A stretch of 55,620 nucleotides of DNA from Kaistella jeonii (GTDB taxonomy: Bacteria > Bacteroidota > Bacteroidia > Flavobacteriales > Weeksellaceae), in the NCBI RefSeq assembly GCF_000812865.1, contig NZ_JSYL01000016.1, positions 1 to 55,620 of the forward strand. The letters run 5' to 3'. The notes beneath the pieces are model-generated. The model made no database searches, had not been told where the DNA came from, and worked only from the letters and a program-made list of their open reading frames with translations. Position 1 is the first letter of the stretch. The number at the start of each line of letters is the position of its first letter. Positions 46,463-55,620 of the stretch are shown here, piece by piece. Both the position numbers and the translations under genes were made by a program.

Positions 46463-46530
46463 TAGCCCCGATCGCAACGGCATCCTTTTATGAAGCTTTA
46501 GCGGAATAAAAGATATAGTGGAGAGCGGGA
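46463..46530 (+). repeat. Flavobacterial structured repeat, copy 2
   Basis: TAGCCCCGATCGCAACGG and CATCCTTTTAT, a short core, ATAAAAGATATAGTGG, GAGAGCGGGA. Same boxes as copy 1 but inverted and with a shorter hairpin (cttttat with ataaaag). The gap 45920-46608 is made up largely of these repeats and the pyrG promoter. Confidence 0.65.
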
Positions 46531-46561
46531 AACAGCTCCTAAAAATATTAGTTCGCCTTTA

Positions 46562-46594
46562 TTTGCGCCGTCTTTCAAAATCCATTAACTTTGC
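46562..46594 (+). promoter_or_regulatory. pyrG promoter
   Basis: -33 TTTG (46562-46565), a 20-base spacer, and -7 TAACTTTGC (46586-46594): a full Bacteroidota consensus match, 15 bases before the ATG. Confidence 0.7.
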
Positions 46595-46608
46595 ACAAAC
46601 CTAAACTA

Positions 46609-48216
46609 ATGAGTAAAAAGAACACGAAATACATCTTCGTAACCGGTGGTGTAACTTCTTCTTTAGGCAAAGGAATCGTCTCAGCTTCGCTTGGCTTACT
46701 GCTAAAATCGAGAGGATTTAATGTCACCATCCAAAAACTTGACCCTTACATTAATATTGATCCGGGAACGCTAAATCCTTACGAACACGGCGAATGCTAT
46801 GTGACTGATGATGGCGCAGAAACCGATTTGGATCTTGGGCACTACGAAAGATTTCTGGATTCTAAAACTTCACAAAATAATAATGTAACAACCGGTAAAA
46901 TTTACCAAACCGTTATTGATAAAGAAAGAAAAGGTGATTTCTTAGGAAAAACCGTACAGGTTATTCCACATATTACGAATGAAATTAAGCGCCGCATAAA
47001 AATGCTGGCAAAACAAAACTACGATATCATCATCACCGAAATTGGTGGAACGGTTGGAGATATTGAATCCCTTCCTTATATAGAGAGCGTGCGACAACTG
47101 AAATGGGAATTGGGTGAACATAATTCGATGGTGATTCACCTGACATTGTTGCCTTATCTGGCTTCGAGCGGGGAATTAAAAACAAAACCTTCGCAGCATT
47201 CTGTTCGTCAGTTAATGGAATCTGGGATTCAAGCTGATGTTTTGGTTTGTAGAACAGAACATATTATTCCTAAAGAGCAGCGTAATAAATTGGCGCAGTT
47301 TTGTAATGTAGCTTTGGAAAACGTAATTGAATGTAAAGATCTGGAAACGATCTATGAAGTTCCACTCTACCTTCAAAAACAGGATTTCGATGATGTGGTT
47401 TTAAAAACATTAAATCTAAAATCTGACAAACAAGCCGATCTAAAAGACTGGAAAAGCTTCCTTAAAAAATATAAAAATCCGAAAAGATCTGTGGAGATCG
47501 CTTTGGTGGGAAAATATGTTTCCTTGCAGGATTCTTATAAATCGATCGCTGAATCCTTTATTCATGCAGGTGCAGATTTAGAAACTGAGGTTAAAATTCG
47601 TTGGGTTTACAGTGGTGAATTAGATGAAAATAACATTGAAGAAACTTTAGCTGGAGTCGACGGGATACTAATTGCTCCTGGATTTGGAGATCGGGGAATC
47701 GAAGGAAAAATTGAAGCTGCAAAATATGCCCGGGAAAATAACATTCCACTTTTGGGAATTTGTTTAGGTATGCAAGTGATGACGATTGAATTTGCGAGAA
47801 ATGTCTTGGGTTACAAAAAAGCCAACTCCATGGAATTCGATACTTCGACACCGGAACCTGTAATTTCTTTAATGGAAGACCAGAAAAACGTTGTTGAAAA
47901 AGGGGGGACAATGCGTTTAGGAGCCTGGAAATGTACTTTGAAATCAGGTTCAAAGCTGAATGAAATTTACGGCACCAAAAATATTTCAGAAAGACACCGT
48001 CACCGATACGAATTCAATTCGGAGTTCAGAGATGAATTCGAGAAGAATGGTTTGGTTCCGACTGGTTTTAATCCCGAAACTGATCTGGTAGAAACCCTGG
48101 AATTAAAAAACCATCCTTTCTACATTGGTGTTCAGTATCACCCAGAATACAAAAGCACCGTTGCATCGCCACATCCTTTATTTAAGGCATTTATAAAGGC
48201 TTGTACCAAAAAATAA
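46609..48216 (+). CDS. pyrG: CTP synthase
   Basis: Aminates UTP to CTP using glutamine. 535 residues: synthase domain starting KYIFVTGGVTSSLGKGI, then LDPYINIDPGTLNPYEHGE. The C-terminal glutaminase domain has the nucleophile in GICLGMQ and the His/Glu in GVQYHPEY. The frame extends 6 codons upstream to a TTG at 46591, but that lies inside the promoter, so the ATG at 46609 is used. Confidence 0.97.
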   Translation: MSKKNTKYIFVTGGVTSSLGKGIVSASLGLLLKSRGFNVTIQKLDPYINIDPGTLNPYEHGECYVTDDGAETDLDLGHYERFLDSKTSQNNNVTTGKIYQTVIDKERKGDFLGKTVQVIPHITNEIKRRIKMLAKQNYDIIITEIGGTVGDIESLPYIESVRQLKWELGEHNSMVIHLTLLPYLASSGELKTKPSQHSVRQLMESGIQADVLVCRTEHIIPKEQRNKLAQFCNVALENVIECKDLETIYEVPLYLQKQDFDDVVLKTLNLKSDKQADLKDWKSFLKKYKNPKRSVEIALVGKYVSLQDSYKSIAESFIHAGADLETEVKIRWVYSGELDENNIEETLAGVDGILIAPGFGDRGIEGKIEAAKYARENNIPLLGICLGMQVMTIEFARNVLGYKKANSMEFDTSTPEPVISLMEDQKNVVEKGGTMRLGAWKCTLKSGSKLNEIYGTKNISERHRHRYEFNSEFRDEFEKNGLVPTGFNPETDLVETLELKNHPFYIGVQYHPEYKSTVASPHPLFKAFIKACTKK

Positions 48217-48219
48217 AAG

Positions 48220-48254
48220 AAAGAGATAAAAGACAAATTGTTTTTTATCTCTTT
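48220..48254 (+). terminator. pyrG terminator
   Basis: aaagagataaaa (48220-48231) pairs with ttttatctcttt (48243-48254), followed by T-rich sequence, just after the pyrG stop. Confidence 0.7.
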
Positions 48255-48301
48255 TGTTTTAAATGACCTTCCAAAAAATTCTTCATTGCCAAAAATTTCA
48301 G

Positions 48302-48309
48302 TATTTTTG
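48302..48309 (+). promoter_or_regulatory. -7 element of yidC promoter
   Basis: TATTTTTG followed by C, a full TAnnTTTG match, about 70 bases before the yidC ATG. Confidence 0.45.
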
Positions 48310-48379
48310 CCACCTAAAATTAAAAGGCAGAGAAATGCATTATTTCAAACCTTTCAATTTAAATTTCAAATAAATTAAA

Positions 48380-50188
48380 ATGCAGCAAAATAACGGTTTA
48401 GATAAAAATCAACTCATCAGTTTCGCCCTTTTTTCGATGATTCTGATAGGCGCAATGTTTTATTTTCAGAACAAACAAGGCAAGGATCAACAGTTGAAAG
48501 ATGCTCAAAACAAAACAGCTGTTACGCAAAAAGCTCCGGTGAATAATGCAAAACCTGCGATTGTTACCAATTTAAATGACAGCGTGAAAACAGCATCTAT
48601 TCAGCAAATTGAGTTGAAAAACAAGGAATTGACTTTAGCTATCTCTACTTTAGGAGGTCAAATTTCTACCGTTCAGCTGAATGAATACAAAGCTTACAAC
48701 AAAAAAACAGATGTTAATGACAAGCCTCTTTTGATTTTTGATAAAAATAATTCAAGCTATGGTTTTCAGTTCAAAGACAAAACCGGAAAAGTTTTTAACA
48801 CGAAAGATTTAGTTTTCAGTCCTGTACAAAACGGAAATGCTGTCACCATGCAGACTACCGTAAATGGTGCTACAATTCAATTTATTTATACTTTACTCAA
48901 TAAATATATCGTTGATTTCAATGTAAAAACGCAAGGTTTAAACCAATTGGTTTCAGATCAGAAAGCAGATTTCATCTGGAATTATAATGTTCGCGGCATG
49001 GAAAAAGGCCGTTCACAAGAACAAACACATACCGAATTCAATTATACTTTTGATGATTACAAAAGTTTTGATTACGATGGTAGAACCACGATGGAAGAAC
49101 CAAAAGAAAATCTAAACTGGTTGGCTGTGAAACAACAGTTCTTCTCCGCAGTGATTGAACCTCAAAAAGGTTTTAAAAACTCGAAAGGTTCACAAGATAT
49201 GATTGAAGAGGGTGAATTCTTGAAAAAATTTAATTTTAATGGGCAGGTTGATCTGGTAAATAATGAATTAAATGAAGATTTCAAATGGTATTTTATGCCT
49301 TTGGATTTGCCGTTATTAAAATCTTATGATAAAAACTTCGATGAATTGCTTCCTTTAGGTTGGTCATTTATTGGAACTTTGAACAGATGGTTTTTTATCC
49401 CGATGTATAATTTGATTACCAGTTGGGGATTAGCTGCAGGTTGGGTAATTTTCTTAATGACGATCATCGTAAAAATTATTTTATCACCGGTAATGTTCAA
49501 GCAGCATAAACTGAGCGCGATGATGAAAGTTATTCGCCCTGAAATTGATGCGGTCAACGAAAAAAACAAAGGTGCAGATGCCATGAAAAAACAGCAGGAA
49601 ACAATGGCTGTTTATCGAAAGGCCGGCGTAAATCAAATGGCAGGTTGTTTGCCGGGATTAATTCAGGTGCCGATTTTCTACGCTTTGTTCCGCTTCTTCC
49701 CAAATATGATCGATCTGCGGGGGAAAAGTTTTTGGTTTGCGAAAGACTTGACCGCTTATGATGACGTGATTAAGTTGCCTTTTCATATTCCATTTTTGCA
49801 GGATCACTTGAGTATTTTTGCGATTGCATGTACCGTGGTTATATTAATCTATACGATTATGACTGCAGGAAATATGCAGCAACCAACACAGGAAGGAATG
49901 CCGAATATGAAAGTGTTGATGTACATTTTCCCGGTCACATTCTTATTTTTCTTGAATACTTCAGCTTCGGGACTTTCCTGGTACTATTTCGTATCGAATG
50001 CGATCAATATCCTGATCATCTTAGTCATCAAATACTGGATTCTGGATGAGAAGAAAATACACGCTCAGATTCAGCAGAATAAAACTAAAGGACCAAAACC
50101 AGAAGGTAAATTCCAAAAAAGAATGCGTGAAATGATGGAGAAAGCTCAGGAACAGCAAAAAGTTCAAAACACTGGTAAAAAGAAATAA
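48380..50188 (+). CDS. yidC: Membrane protein insertase YidC
   Basis: Inserts and folds inner-membrane proteins. 602 residues: an N-terminal membrane helix (about 10-26), a large periplasmic domain (about 30-330), then the conserved five-helix insertase core including GWVIFLMTIIVKIIL and the MAGCLPGLIQVPIFYALFRF segment. A basic C-terminal tail (KKRMREMMEKAQEQQK-like) can contact ribosomes. Confidence 0.95.
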   Translation: MQQNNGLDKNQLISFALFSMILIGAMFYFQNKQGKDQQLKDAQNKTAVTQKAPVNNAKPAIVTNLNDSVKTASIQQIELKNKELTLAISTLGGQISTVQLNEYKAYNKKTDVNDKPLLIFDKNNSSYGFQFKDKTGKVFNTKDLVFSPVQNGNAVTMQTTVNGATIQFIYTLLNKYIVDFNVKTQGLNQLVSDQKADFIWNYNVRGMEKGRSQEQTHTEFNYTFDDYKSFDYDGRTTMEEPKENLNWLAVKQQFFSAVIEPQKGFKNSKGSQDMIEEGEFLKKFNFNGQVDLVNNELNEDFKWYFMPLDLPLLKSYDKNFDELLPLGWSFIGTLNRWFFIPMYNLITSWGLAAGWVIFLMTIIVKIILSPVMFKQHKLSAMMKVIRPEIDAVNEKNKGADAMKKQQETMAVYRKAGVNQMAGCLPGLIQVPIFYALFRFFPNMIDLRGKSFWFAKDLTAYDDVIKLPFHIPFLQDHLSIFAIACTVVILIYTIMTAGNMQQPTQEGMPNMKVLMYIFPVTFLFFLNTSASGLSWYYFVSNAINILIILVIKYWILDEKKIHAQIQQNKTKGPKPEGKFQKRMREMMEKAQEQQKVQNTGKKK

Positions 50189-50210
50189 GTTACACCTTAT
50201 ATATAGTACC

Positions 50211-50242
50211 AAAAAACGGAAGAAAATTTTCTTCCGTTTTTT
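50211..50242 (+). terminator. yidC terminator
   Basis: aaaaaacggaagaaaa (50211-50226) is followed directly by its inverse ttttcttccgtttttt (50227-50242) and more T's. Confidence 0.8.
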
Positions 50243-50623
50243 TTGAAAAATTTCGAAAAAAAAATAATCATGAATTGCAAAAGTGTTTGCAAAAATCATT
50301 GATTATGAATAATAAAATTATAGCTCTTAAAATTAAGACATCATCATTTTTCTTAGGCCTGCTCTTTTTCAAGATTTTTCTTTTTCTAACCAACTATATA
50401 TCAGTATTATTTTTTATTGTTAAATTTTTTGAACGATTAACGAAATTTCTGTTAATAATTTTTGGTTCAAATAGAACCTATTAATATTAAATATTCTGTT
50501 GTAATTGCTCAAAAATATATTTAAAAGCTGATTTTCAGGATATTTAAAACATGTCCAAATATTCAACTCTTTCCTAATTGAAATGCGACAATAAAATATT
50601 TTTAAGGATTATTTAACAAAATG

Positions 50624-50655
50624 TTTGGTCATATTAAGAAAGTTTTGCACTTTTG
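50624..50655 (+). promoter_or_regulatory. susC promoter
   Basis: -33 TTTG (50624-50627), a 20-base spacer, and -7 CACTTTTG (50648-50655, 7 of 8 matches to TAnnTTTG), 25 bases before the ATG. Confidence 0.55.
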
Positions 50656-50680
50656 TGGCATTGAAAAAATTTAATTTGAT

Positions 50681-53678
50681 ATGAAGAAAATAACAACAAC
50701 AGTTTTAGCTGTAGTTTTGACCTCCTCATTTGCTTTGGTAAATGCGCAAAAAGTTAAAGATACTATTAAAACACAAAACATCGGTGAGGTTATAATTACT
50801 GGTGCTTTAGGAATTAAGAAAAAAGCTGATGCGATTACAAACGCTCAACAAATTGTAGGAACTAAAGAGTTGAACCAAGGTTCTGCGCCAGGAGTTACAC
50901 AAGCACTCCAAGGGAAAGTATCTGGATTACAAATTTCAAATACTAATAGTGCTGTAGATCCATCTTATAAAATTATCTTGAGAGGATCAAAATCTATTAC
51001 AGGTAATAATCAAGCTTTGGTCGTTATTGACAACGTTATTTCCGATGCAGCGATATTAAATGCTCTTCCACCTGAGGTTATTGAAAACGTAAACGTTATC
51101 AAAGGTCTTCAAGGAGCAGCTTTATATGGTTCACAAGGGGTGAACGGTGTAATATTAGTAACTACTAAAAGAGGAACGAAATCTGAAAAAATTCAGTTTA
51201 ATTTGACTTCTTCTGTCGAAGTTACTCAAGGATTCAAATTCCCTAATATCCAAAAAAGATACGGAAAAGGGGTTCAGGATAATTCATATAGCAATGATGA
51301 TTTCGGAGGGACTAATTATGTGCCATGGGAAAATACATCTTGGGGACCTGCGTACACTGGTGCACTTGGCGGACAATATGGCTGGATTACCACAACCAGG
51401 AGGAGGATTTATTTATGAAAAATATGCTCCTGTTGACGACCACTTTTCTAAATTTTTTACAAATGGGGTAAGTTATCAAAACGGATTGAGCGTGAATGTC
51501 GGTGGGGCTGACTCTTACGCGTTCATGTCAATAAATAGATTAGAAAATAACTTTGTAGTAGAAGGAGATCAGTTAAAACAAAACAACTTTTTATTCAAAG
51601 CTGGTAAAAAGTTTGGTAAATTAAGAGTTGATGGTCAATTCAACTTCCTTGGTAGAGTTGTAGATAAAACAGATTCTGGTTTGTACGATGATTTATTGCA
51701 AATGCCAAGTACTAATGATATCAGAAAGTACAGAAATTCAGGTATCTCAGGATATTTGACTGCTTACTCAACAAATCCGTACTGGACGATAGAACACGCT
51801 CGATTTAATTCTACAAAAGAATATTTGAGTGGTTTATTATCTTTAGAGTATGAATTTAACAAAAACATAAGCCTTTCTTACACAGGTAATCTTAGCTTAA
51901 ACAAAGTAGAGCAGAATAATCATAATGACGGTTCAACAGGAATTATCAAATATTCTAATACTGGAGTACCTTTCCTTGACGCTAATACTCTTAATGCATT
52001 CGGTTCACCAGACGTTACTGCTTATTTTTATAACAGAACGTACAATGACAGAAAATACTATGGGGATTTAATGTTAAATTTAAATTATGACTTAACGTCT
52101 GATATTAATTTAAAATTAAATTTAGGTAATAATATACAAGACAGCCAATCTACTGCAAGAACCTTTGGAGGAAGCGGATTATATGTTCCAGGATGGTACA
52201 ATTATAACAACGTTTCAAATCCTGCTCTGTATGCAGATACTTCAGTGAAAGAAGATGGTGGCTACATGGATAACTACACTGTTAATAACAGAGTAATTGC
52301 AGGTTATGCAAATTTAGATTTAGCATACAAAGATTATTTGTTTGTAAATGGTACGTTCCGTTACGAAAAAAGTTCTGTCCTTACTTATAATCAAGCAGAC
52401 GGAACTCCAACCAACAAAGCATACCCTTACTATTCTGCAGGTCTTTCTTTTGTCCCTACAAAAGCATTTAATTTAGGAGGTAATGTTTTAAATTACTTAA
52501 AAATTGCACCTAGTTACACGAGAGTTGGTAATACCAGTGGTATTGCTACTTATGCTCTTAATGCAACAGGAACGATCCCAACAGGATACCCAGCAAACAT
52601 TCCTTCTTATATTTTAAATACTGCGTTTACAAATCCAGATATCAGACCTGAATATGTAAATACTGCAGATTTAAATGTAATTGCTGGATTCTTTAAAGAT
52701 AGACTTACGATCGACGCATCAATTTACCAGTCTACAACGGAAGATTTGATCAGTAACATCGTACCTTCAAGTGCATCTGGACTAACAGCTTACCGAGATA
52801 ATATCGGAAAATCACAAATGAAAGGTTATGAGGTTAATGTTGGATTGGTTCCAATTAAAACTCAAGATTTTACCTGGAATTTAAATGGATTCTACTCTTC
52901 GTCCAAAACAAAGTTAGTTGAATTAAATTCAGGCGCAGACCGAGTAGCTCTTCTTACTTACACTACTCCATCAATAGGTATTGCCGGTGTTGTAGGAGAA
53001 GATTTTTACTCCATCGTTGGTACTTCTTATAGAAGAGATCCAAACGGTAACGTTATCGTAAACGCTAGTGGTGTACCTTTGCAAAACTCTGGAACTTCTA
53101 TATTAGGAAGTGTAAACCCAGATTATACCATTGGTATCAACACCGCTTTCAAATACAAAGGATTAACACTTTCTGCAGTAGCAGAATACAGAAAAGGAGG
53201 TAAATTTGTTTCTTTCACCAAAAGGTTACTTGCGTTTACCGGAGGTTTAGAAGAAACTGCTGATCAAGACAGATCTGGTGGATATATCGTTCCTAATTCA
53301 GTACAGTTTATCAATGGAAATTATGTAGCAAATACAACTCCAGCTTACTCTCCAGATTATGGTGGAGTTACGACATTCTGGACTGGTTCTGCATTTAGAA
53401 ATGTTGGAGAGAATTTAGTGGTAGATGCAACTTTCTTTAAAGTTAGAGAAATTGCTTTATCTTATGATTTACCAAAATCTGTTCTAAGCTCTACTTTCCT
53501 TAATAATATTTCAGTGAGTCTTTATGCTAGAAATCCTATTGCGATTTATGCGAAAAGCAATAGAAACTTTGGAGATCCTGAATCATCTACTTCTTCAGGA
53601 AATGGCGGTGGTATTGCTGATACAAACCAATATCCTACAACCAGAACATTTGGTTTCAAAATAAATGCAAACTTTTAA
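50681..53678 (+). pseudogene. SusC/RagA-type TonB-dependent receptor, frameshifted
   Basis: Outer-membrane nutrient importer partnered with the SusD-like protein downstream. Signal peptide to about 23. There is no carboxypeptidase-like domain; instead an early TonB-box region (EVIITGAL) leads straight into the plug (LQGKVSGLQI, IDNVIS, LYGSQGVNGVILVTTKRG). Frame 1 stops at 51418. The barrel continues in the +1 frame to 53678, ending FGFKINANF with a C-terminal Phe. The break lies near 51375: dropping the T in caatatgg would give GALGGQMAGLPQPGGGF and a protein of about 1,000 residues. Recent mutation or sequencing error; no other lesion. Confidence 0.85.
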
Positions 53679-53689
53679 TATATAAAATA

Positions 53690-55312
53690 ATGAAAAACAA
53701 AATATTTATACTGGCACTGGCAAGTTTATTAGGAACTGTGTCGTGCAACGATTACTTAGATGTTAATCAAAATCCCGACCGAATTGCGGTTACTGATCTA
53801 ACTCCTGAATTCATTTTCCCGGGTGCTGTAACGAATACCTACTATGTGCAGGCAAGAAGACTTGCTCAGTTCTCAGGTTTAGAAATGAACAGTATCGCAG
53901 GTAATTCTTATTCTTATGGAACTCCTTTCGTAGATGAATACTCTCCGAACATTACTACTGCATTTTATGCAGACGTATGGGATCAAACCTACAGAAACAT
54001 GTCAAATTTCCAGTTAATCATTAATTTCAATGATGCTAACGGAAAATATGCGGCGACAAAAGCAATTTCTAAGGTGATGAAAGCTTATTACATGCAAAAC
54101 ATTACAGATCTTTGGGGCGATGCTCCTTACTCTGAAGCATTTAATAGTGCGATCTTGACGCCTAAATATGACAAAGGAGAAGATATCTATAAAGCTTCTA
54201 TCGCAGATCTAGAAAATGCGGTTCAAACCTTGACCACCACTTCAAACACTTTGGCAAACTACGATGTAGTTTTTAATGGTGATAAAGCGAAGTGGATTGC
54301 ATTTGCGAATACTCTTAAATTAAGATATTTAATGAGAATGTCTAACGTAACAGGTGAACTTGCAACATACAGAGACCAAAAATTGGCAACTTTAGCAACT
54401 GCAACATTTATTGCAAGTGATGTAAACGTAAATCCAGGTTACAGTTCAAGTGCTGATACAAAGCAAAATCCGTTTTTCAACTATAACGTTTATACAAGTT
54501 CTGGTTCAAGACCTCAGAATTACACATTGGTTATTCCTTCAGAACACATCGCGATCGCTTTGAATGGTAATAATGTGAGTGACACAAGAGATGTATATCA
54601 GAAATTTAACGGTATTGTTGATGGACGAAGAGGTAGAATGTTTACCTTGGTAACTCCACTTACAAGTTCCCCGGCATCTGCACCGAAAGCAGTTGAAGGC
54701 GTTAGACAAGGAGCTACGCCAGGTCAACCAGGAGCAGCTTCAGGTAGAAATACTTCAAGATTAGGTGAAGGTCTTACCATTGGATCACAAACTATCACAG
54801 CAACTGATGCAGCTGGTATCAAAGCTGAAACAATTCAGAAAGGATCAGCTAAACCAGGTGTTTTGATGACTAAAGCAGAGGCAGAATTTTTGTTAGCAGA
54901 AGCTGCTGTTAGATATCCTGGAGCATTTAGTAATGCGCAAGGTCACTTTGACACTGCTGTAACTGCTTCATACGCTTACTTAGGTGCAACTGGTGCAGCA
55001 ACTTACTTGACCCAAATCGCTGCAGTAGGAAAATTGGGTATCACTGTGGGAACTACATCAAATAAGATTGAAGCAATTATGACTCAAAAATGGATTGCTT
55101 TAACTGGAATTAATCCAGAACAGTCTTACTTTGATTATACAAGAACTGGATTCCCTGTTACTCCACTTCCAACTATTGCGATCAAAACAGTAAAACCAAA
55201 TAGATTAGTATATCCAAACTCGGAGTACCAGTCTAACGTAATCAATGTTCCGAAAATGACAGGTGAAGACGTATTTACTAAAAATCAATTTACTCCTTTC
55301 TGGGCTAGATAA
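53690..55312 (+). CDS. SusD/RagB-family nutrient-binding lipoprotein
   Basis: 540 residues, lipobox ending at C19 (GTVSC), followed by NDYLDVNQNPD, typical of SusD-like proteins. The helical TPR-like region (TKAISKVMKAYYMQNITDLWGD) and the C-terminal QKWIALTGINPEQSYFDYTRTGFP are family marks; it looks nearer the SusD-like group 2. It caps the SusC barrel at the cell surface and binds the substrate. It starts 11 bases after susC. No carbohydrate enzymes flank the pair, so the nutrient is unknown. Confidence 0.92.
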   Translation: MKNKIFILALASLLGTVSCNDYLDVNQNPDRIAVTDLTPEFIFPGAVTNTYYVQARRLAQFSGLEMNSIAGNSYSYGTPFVDEYSPNITTAFYADVWDQTYRNMSNFQLIINFNDANGKYAATKAISKVMKAYYMQNITDLWGDAPYSEAFNSAILTPKYDKGEDIYKASIADLENAVQTLTTTSNTLANYDVVFNGDKAKWIAFANTLKLRYLMRMSNVTGELATYRDQKLATLATATFIASDVNVNPGYSSSADTKQNPFFNYNVYTSSGSRPQNYTLVIPSEHIAIALNGNNVSDTRDVYQKFNGIVDGRRGRMFTLVTPLTSSPASAPKAVEGVRQGATPGQPGAASGRNTSRLGEGLTIGSQTITATDAAGIKAETIQKGSAKPGVLMTKAEAEFLLAEAAVRYPGAFSNAQGHFDTAVTASYAYLGATGAATYLTQIAAVGKLGITVGTTSNKIEAIMTQKWIALTGINPEQSYFDYTRTGFPVTPLPTIAIKTVKPNRLVYPNSEYQSNVINVPKMTGEDVFTKNQFTPFWAR

Positions 55313-55339
55313 AAAATTAGTAATATAATTATTAGGAAG

Positions 55340-55370
55340 CCGTCTCAAAATAAATTTGAGACGGTTTTTT
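55340..55370 (+). terminator. Terminator of the susCD operon
   Basis: ccgtctcaaa (55340-55349) pairs perfectly with tttgagacgg (55355-55364), loop ataaa, followed by six T's. Similar words also mark ends of some flavobacterial IS elements, so it could alternatively belong to the adjacent IS. Confidence 0.8.
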
Positions 55371-55442
55371 ATTTACTTTTTCAAGACGTTAAATTTTGGA
55401 TTATAATATATTTTTTCACAATAGTCTAAAAAAGTGCTCCTT

Positions 55443-55620
55443 TTAAGCAGTTTTCTTCCTTAGATTGTGTGCTAAAGCGTGTAATCCGAACTCTAGTTCT
55501 GCTTTTTCTATTCCGATGTGCGTAAAACGCTTGAAGTTCCGGTTGGATTTGATATGTGCGAAGACAGGTTCTACATCTGCGGTTCGTTGTCTGCGTTTTA
55601 GTTTACCGATTTCACTTAAG
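55443..55620 (-). CDS. IS1182-like transposase, C-terminal fragment
   Basis: The minus-strand frame enters at the window end and stops TAA at 55443. The 58 visible residues include RRQRTADVEPVFAHIKSNRN and end HALAHNLRKKTA. This is the C-terminal DDE signature region of IS1182/IS5-like transposases, where the Glu of VEPVF is the last catalytic acid. The rest lies outside the window. Confidence 0.8.
   Translation of the reverse strand, partial: LSEIGKLKRRQRTADVEPVFAHIKSNRNFKRFTHIGIEKAELEFGLHALAHNLRKKTA

Larger units (their letters stand above)
50189..50680. other. yidC-susC gap
   Basis: Holds the yidC terminator and the susC promoter. The AT-rich middle, including a 69-codon frame at 50275-50484, shows no convincing gene. 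Confidence 0.5.

Noticed and set aside
46591..46608. Six-codon pyrG extension from a TTG
   Set aside because: The TTG is part of the -7 element TAACTTTGC, so it would lie upstream of the transcription start.
50275..50484. 69-codon frame between yidC and susC
   Set aside because: Composition-driven hydrophobic frame right after the yidC terminator, with no supporting signal.

Overview
The window looks like a chromosomal segment of a flavobacterium of the Chryseobacterium/Kaistella type (Bacteroidota, Weeksellaceae). This rests on low GC, A-rich translation starts, promoters with the Bacteroidota -7 element TAnnTTTG, a SusC/SusD pair, a secreted metalloprotease with a type IX secretion sorting tail, and lineage families such as HYC_CC_PP, IPExxxVDY, DUF6702 and DUF4846. 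No rRNA, tRNA or CRISPR array was seen. Both edges cut through insertion sequences: an IS3-like end at 1-170 and an IS1182-like transposase tail at 55443-55620.

Region 1 (0.5-10.5 kb): psd on the plus strand, then a minus-strand copper block. In transcription order it holds an azurin lipoprotein, an HYC_CC_PP protein, a DUF3347 protein, an unusual AraC-type regulator with an N-terminal HMA-like metal-binding domain, a CopZ-like chaperone, a CopA P-type ATPase with one HMA and two CPMHP-type domains, a Met-rich periplasmic protein, a DUF305 membrane protein and a multicopper oxidase with a C-terminal barrel-like extension. Together they would sense, bind, export and oxidise copper. A perfect palindrome overlaps the chaperone/ATPase promoter.

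Region 2 (10.8-19.5 kb): minus-strand housekeeping and unknown genes (EamA transporter, DUF423, several secreted proteins, degradative-type HMG-CoA reductase, ABC-F ATPase) with a plus-strand DUF4846 lipoprotein between them. Upstream of the ABC-F gene lies an 800-bp gap with two near-identical 170-bp tandem units, each resembling a complete minus-strand small-RNA gene (promoter, hairpin, constant segment, intrinsic terminator), plus a decayed third copy. This is the best candidate for something undescribed.

Region 3 (20.3-34.3 kb): a PEGA lipoprotein, clpB, an incomplete phenylacetate operon (paaE, unknown, paaA, then directly hutG with no paaB, paaC or paaD), the lipid/RNA/glycolysis operon acpP-fabF-rnc-IPExxxVDY-pyk, an outer-membrane protein, and groES-groL.

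Region 4 (35-46 kb): a two-gene secreted surface-protein operon (the first with a DUF4347 domain), an M1 peptidase, HupE/UreJ and DUF6702 membrane/secreted proteins, an acpH-like gene joined to a MazEF-like toxin-antitoxin pair, a T9SS metalloprotease and radA. A roughly 530-bp island of palindromic intergenic repeats separates radA from pyrG.

Region 5 (46.6-55.6 kb): pyrG, yidC, then a SusC/SusD uptake locus in which susC carries a single-base frameshift near 51375, followed by a strong terminator and the IS1182-like fragment.
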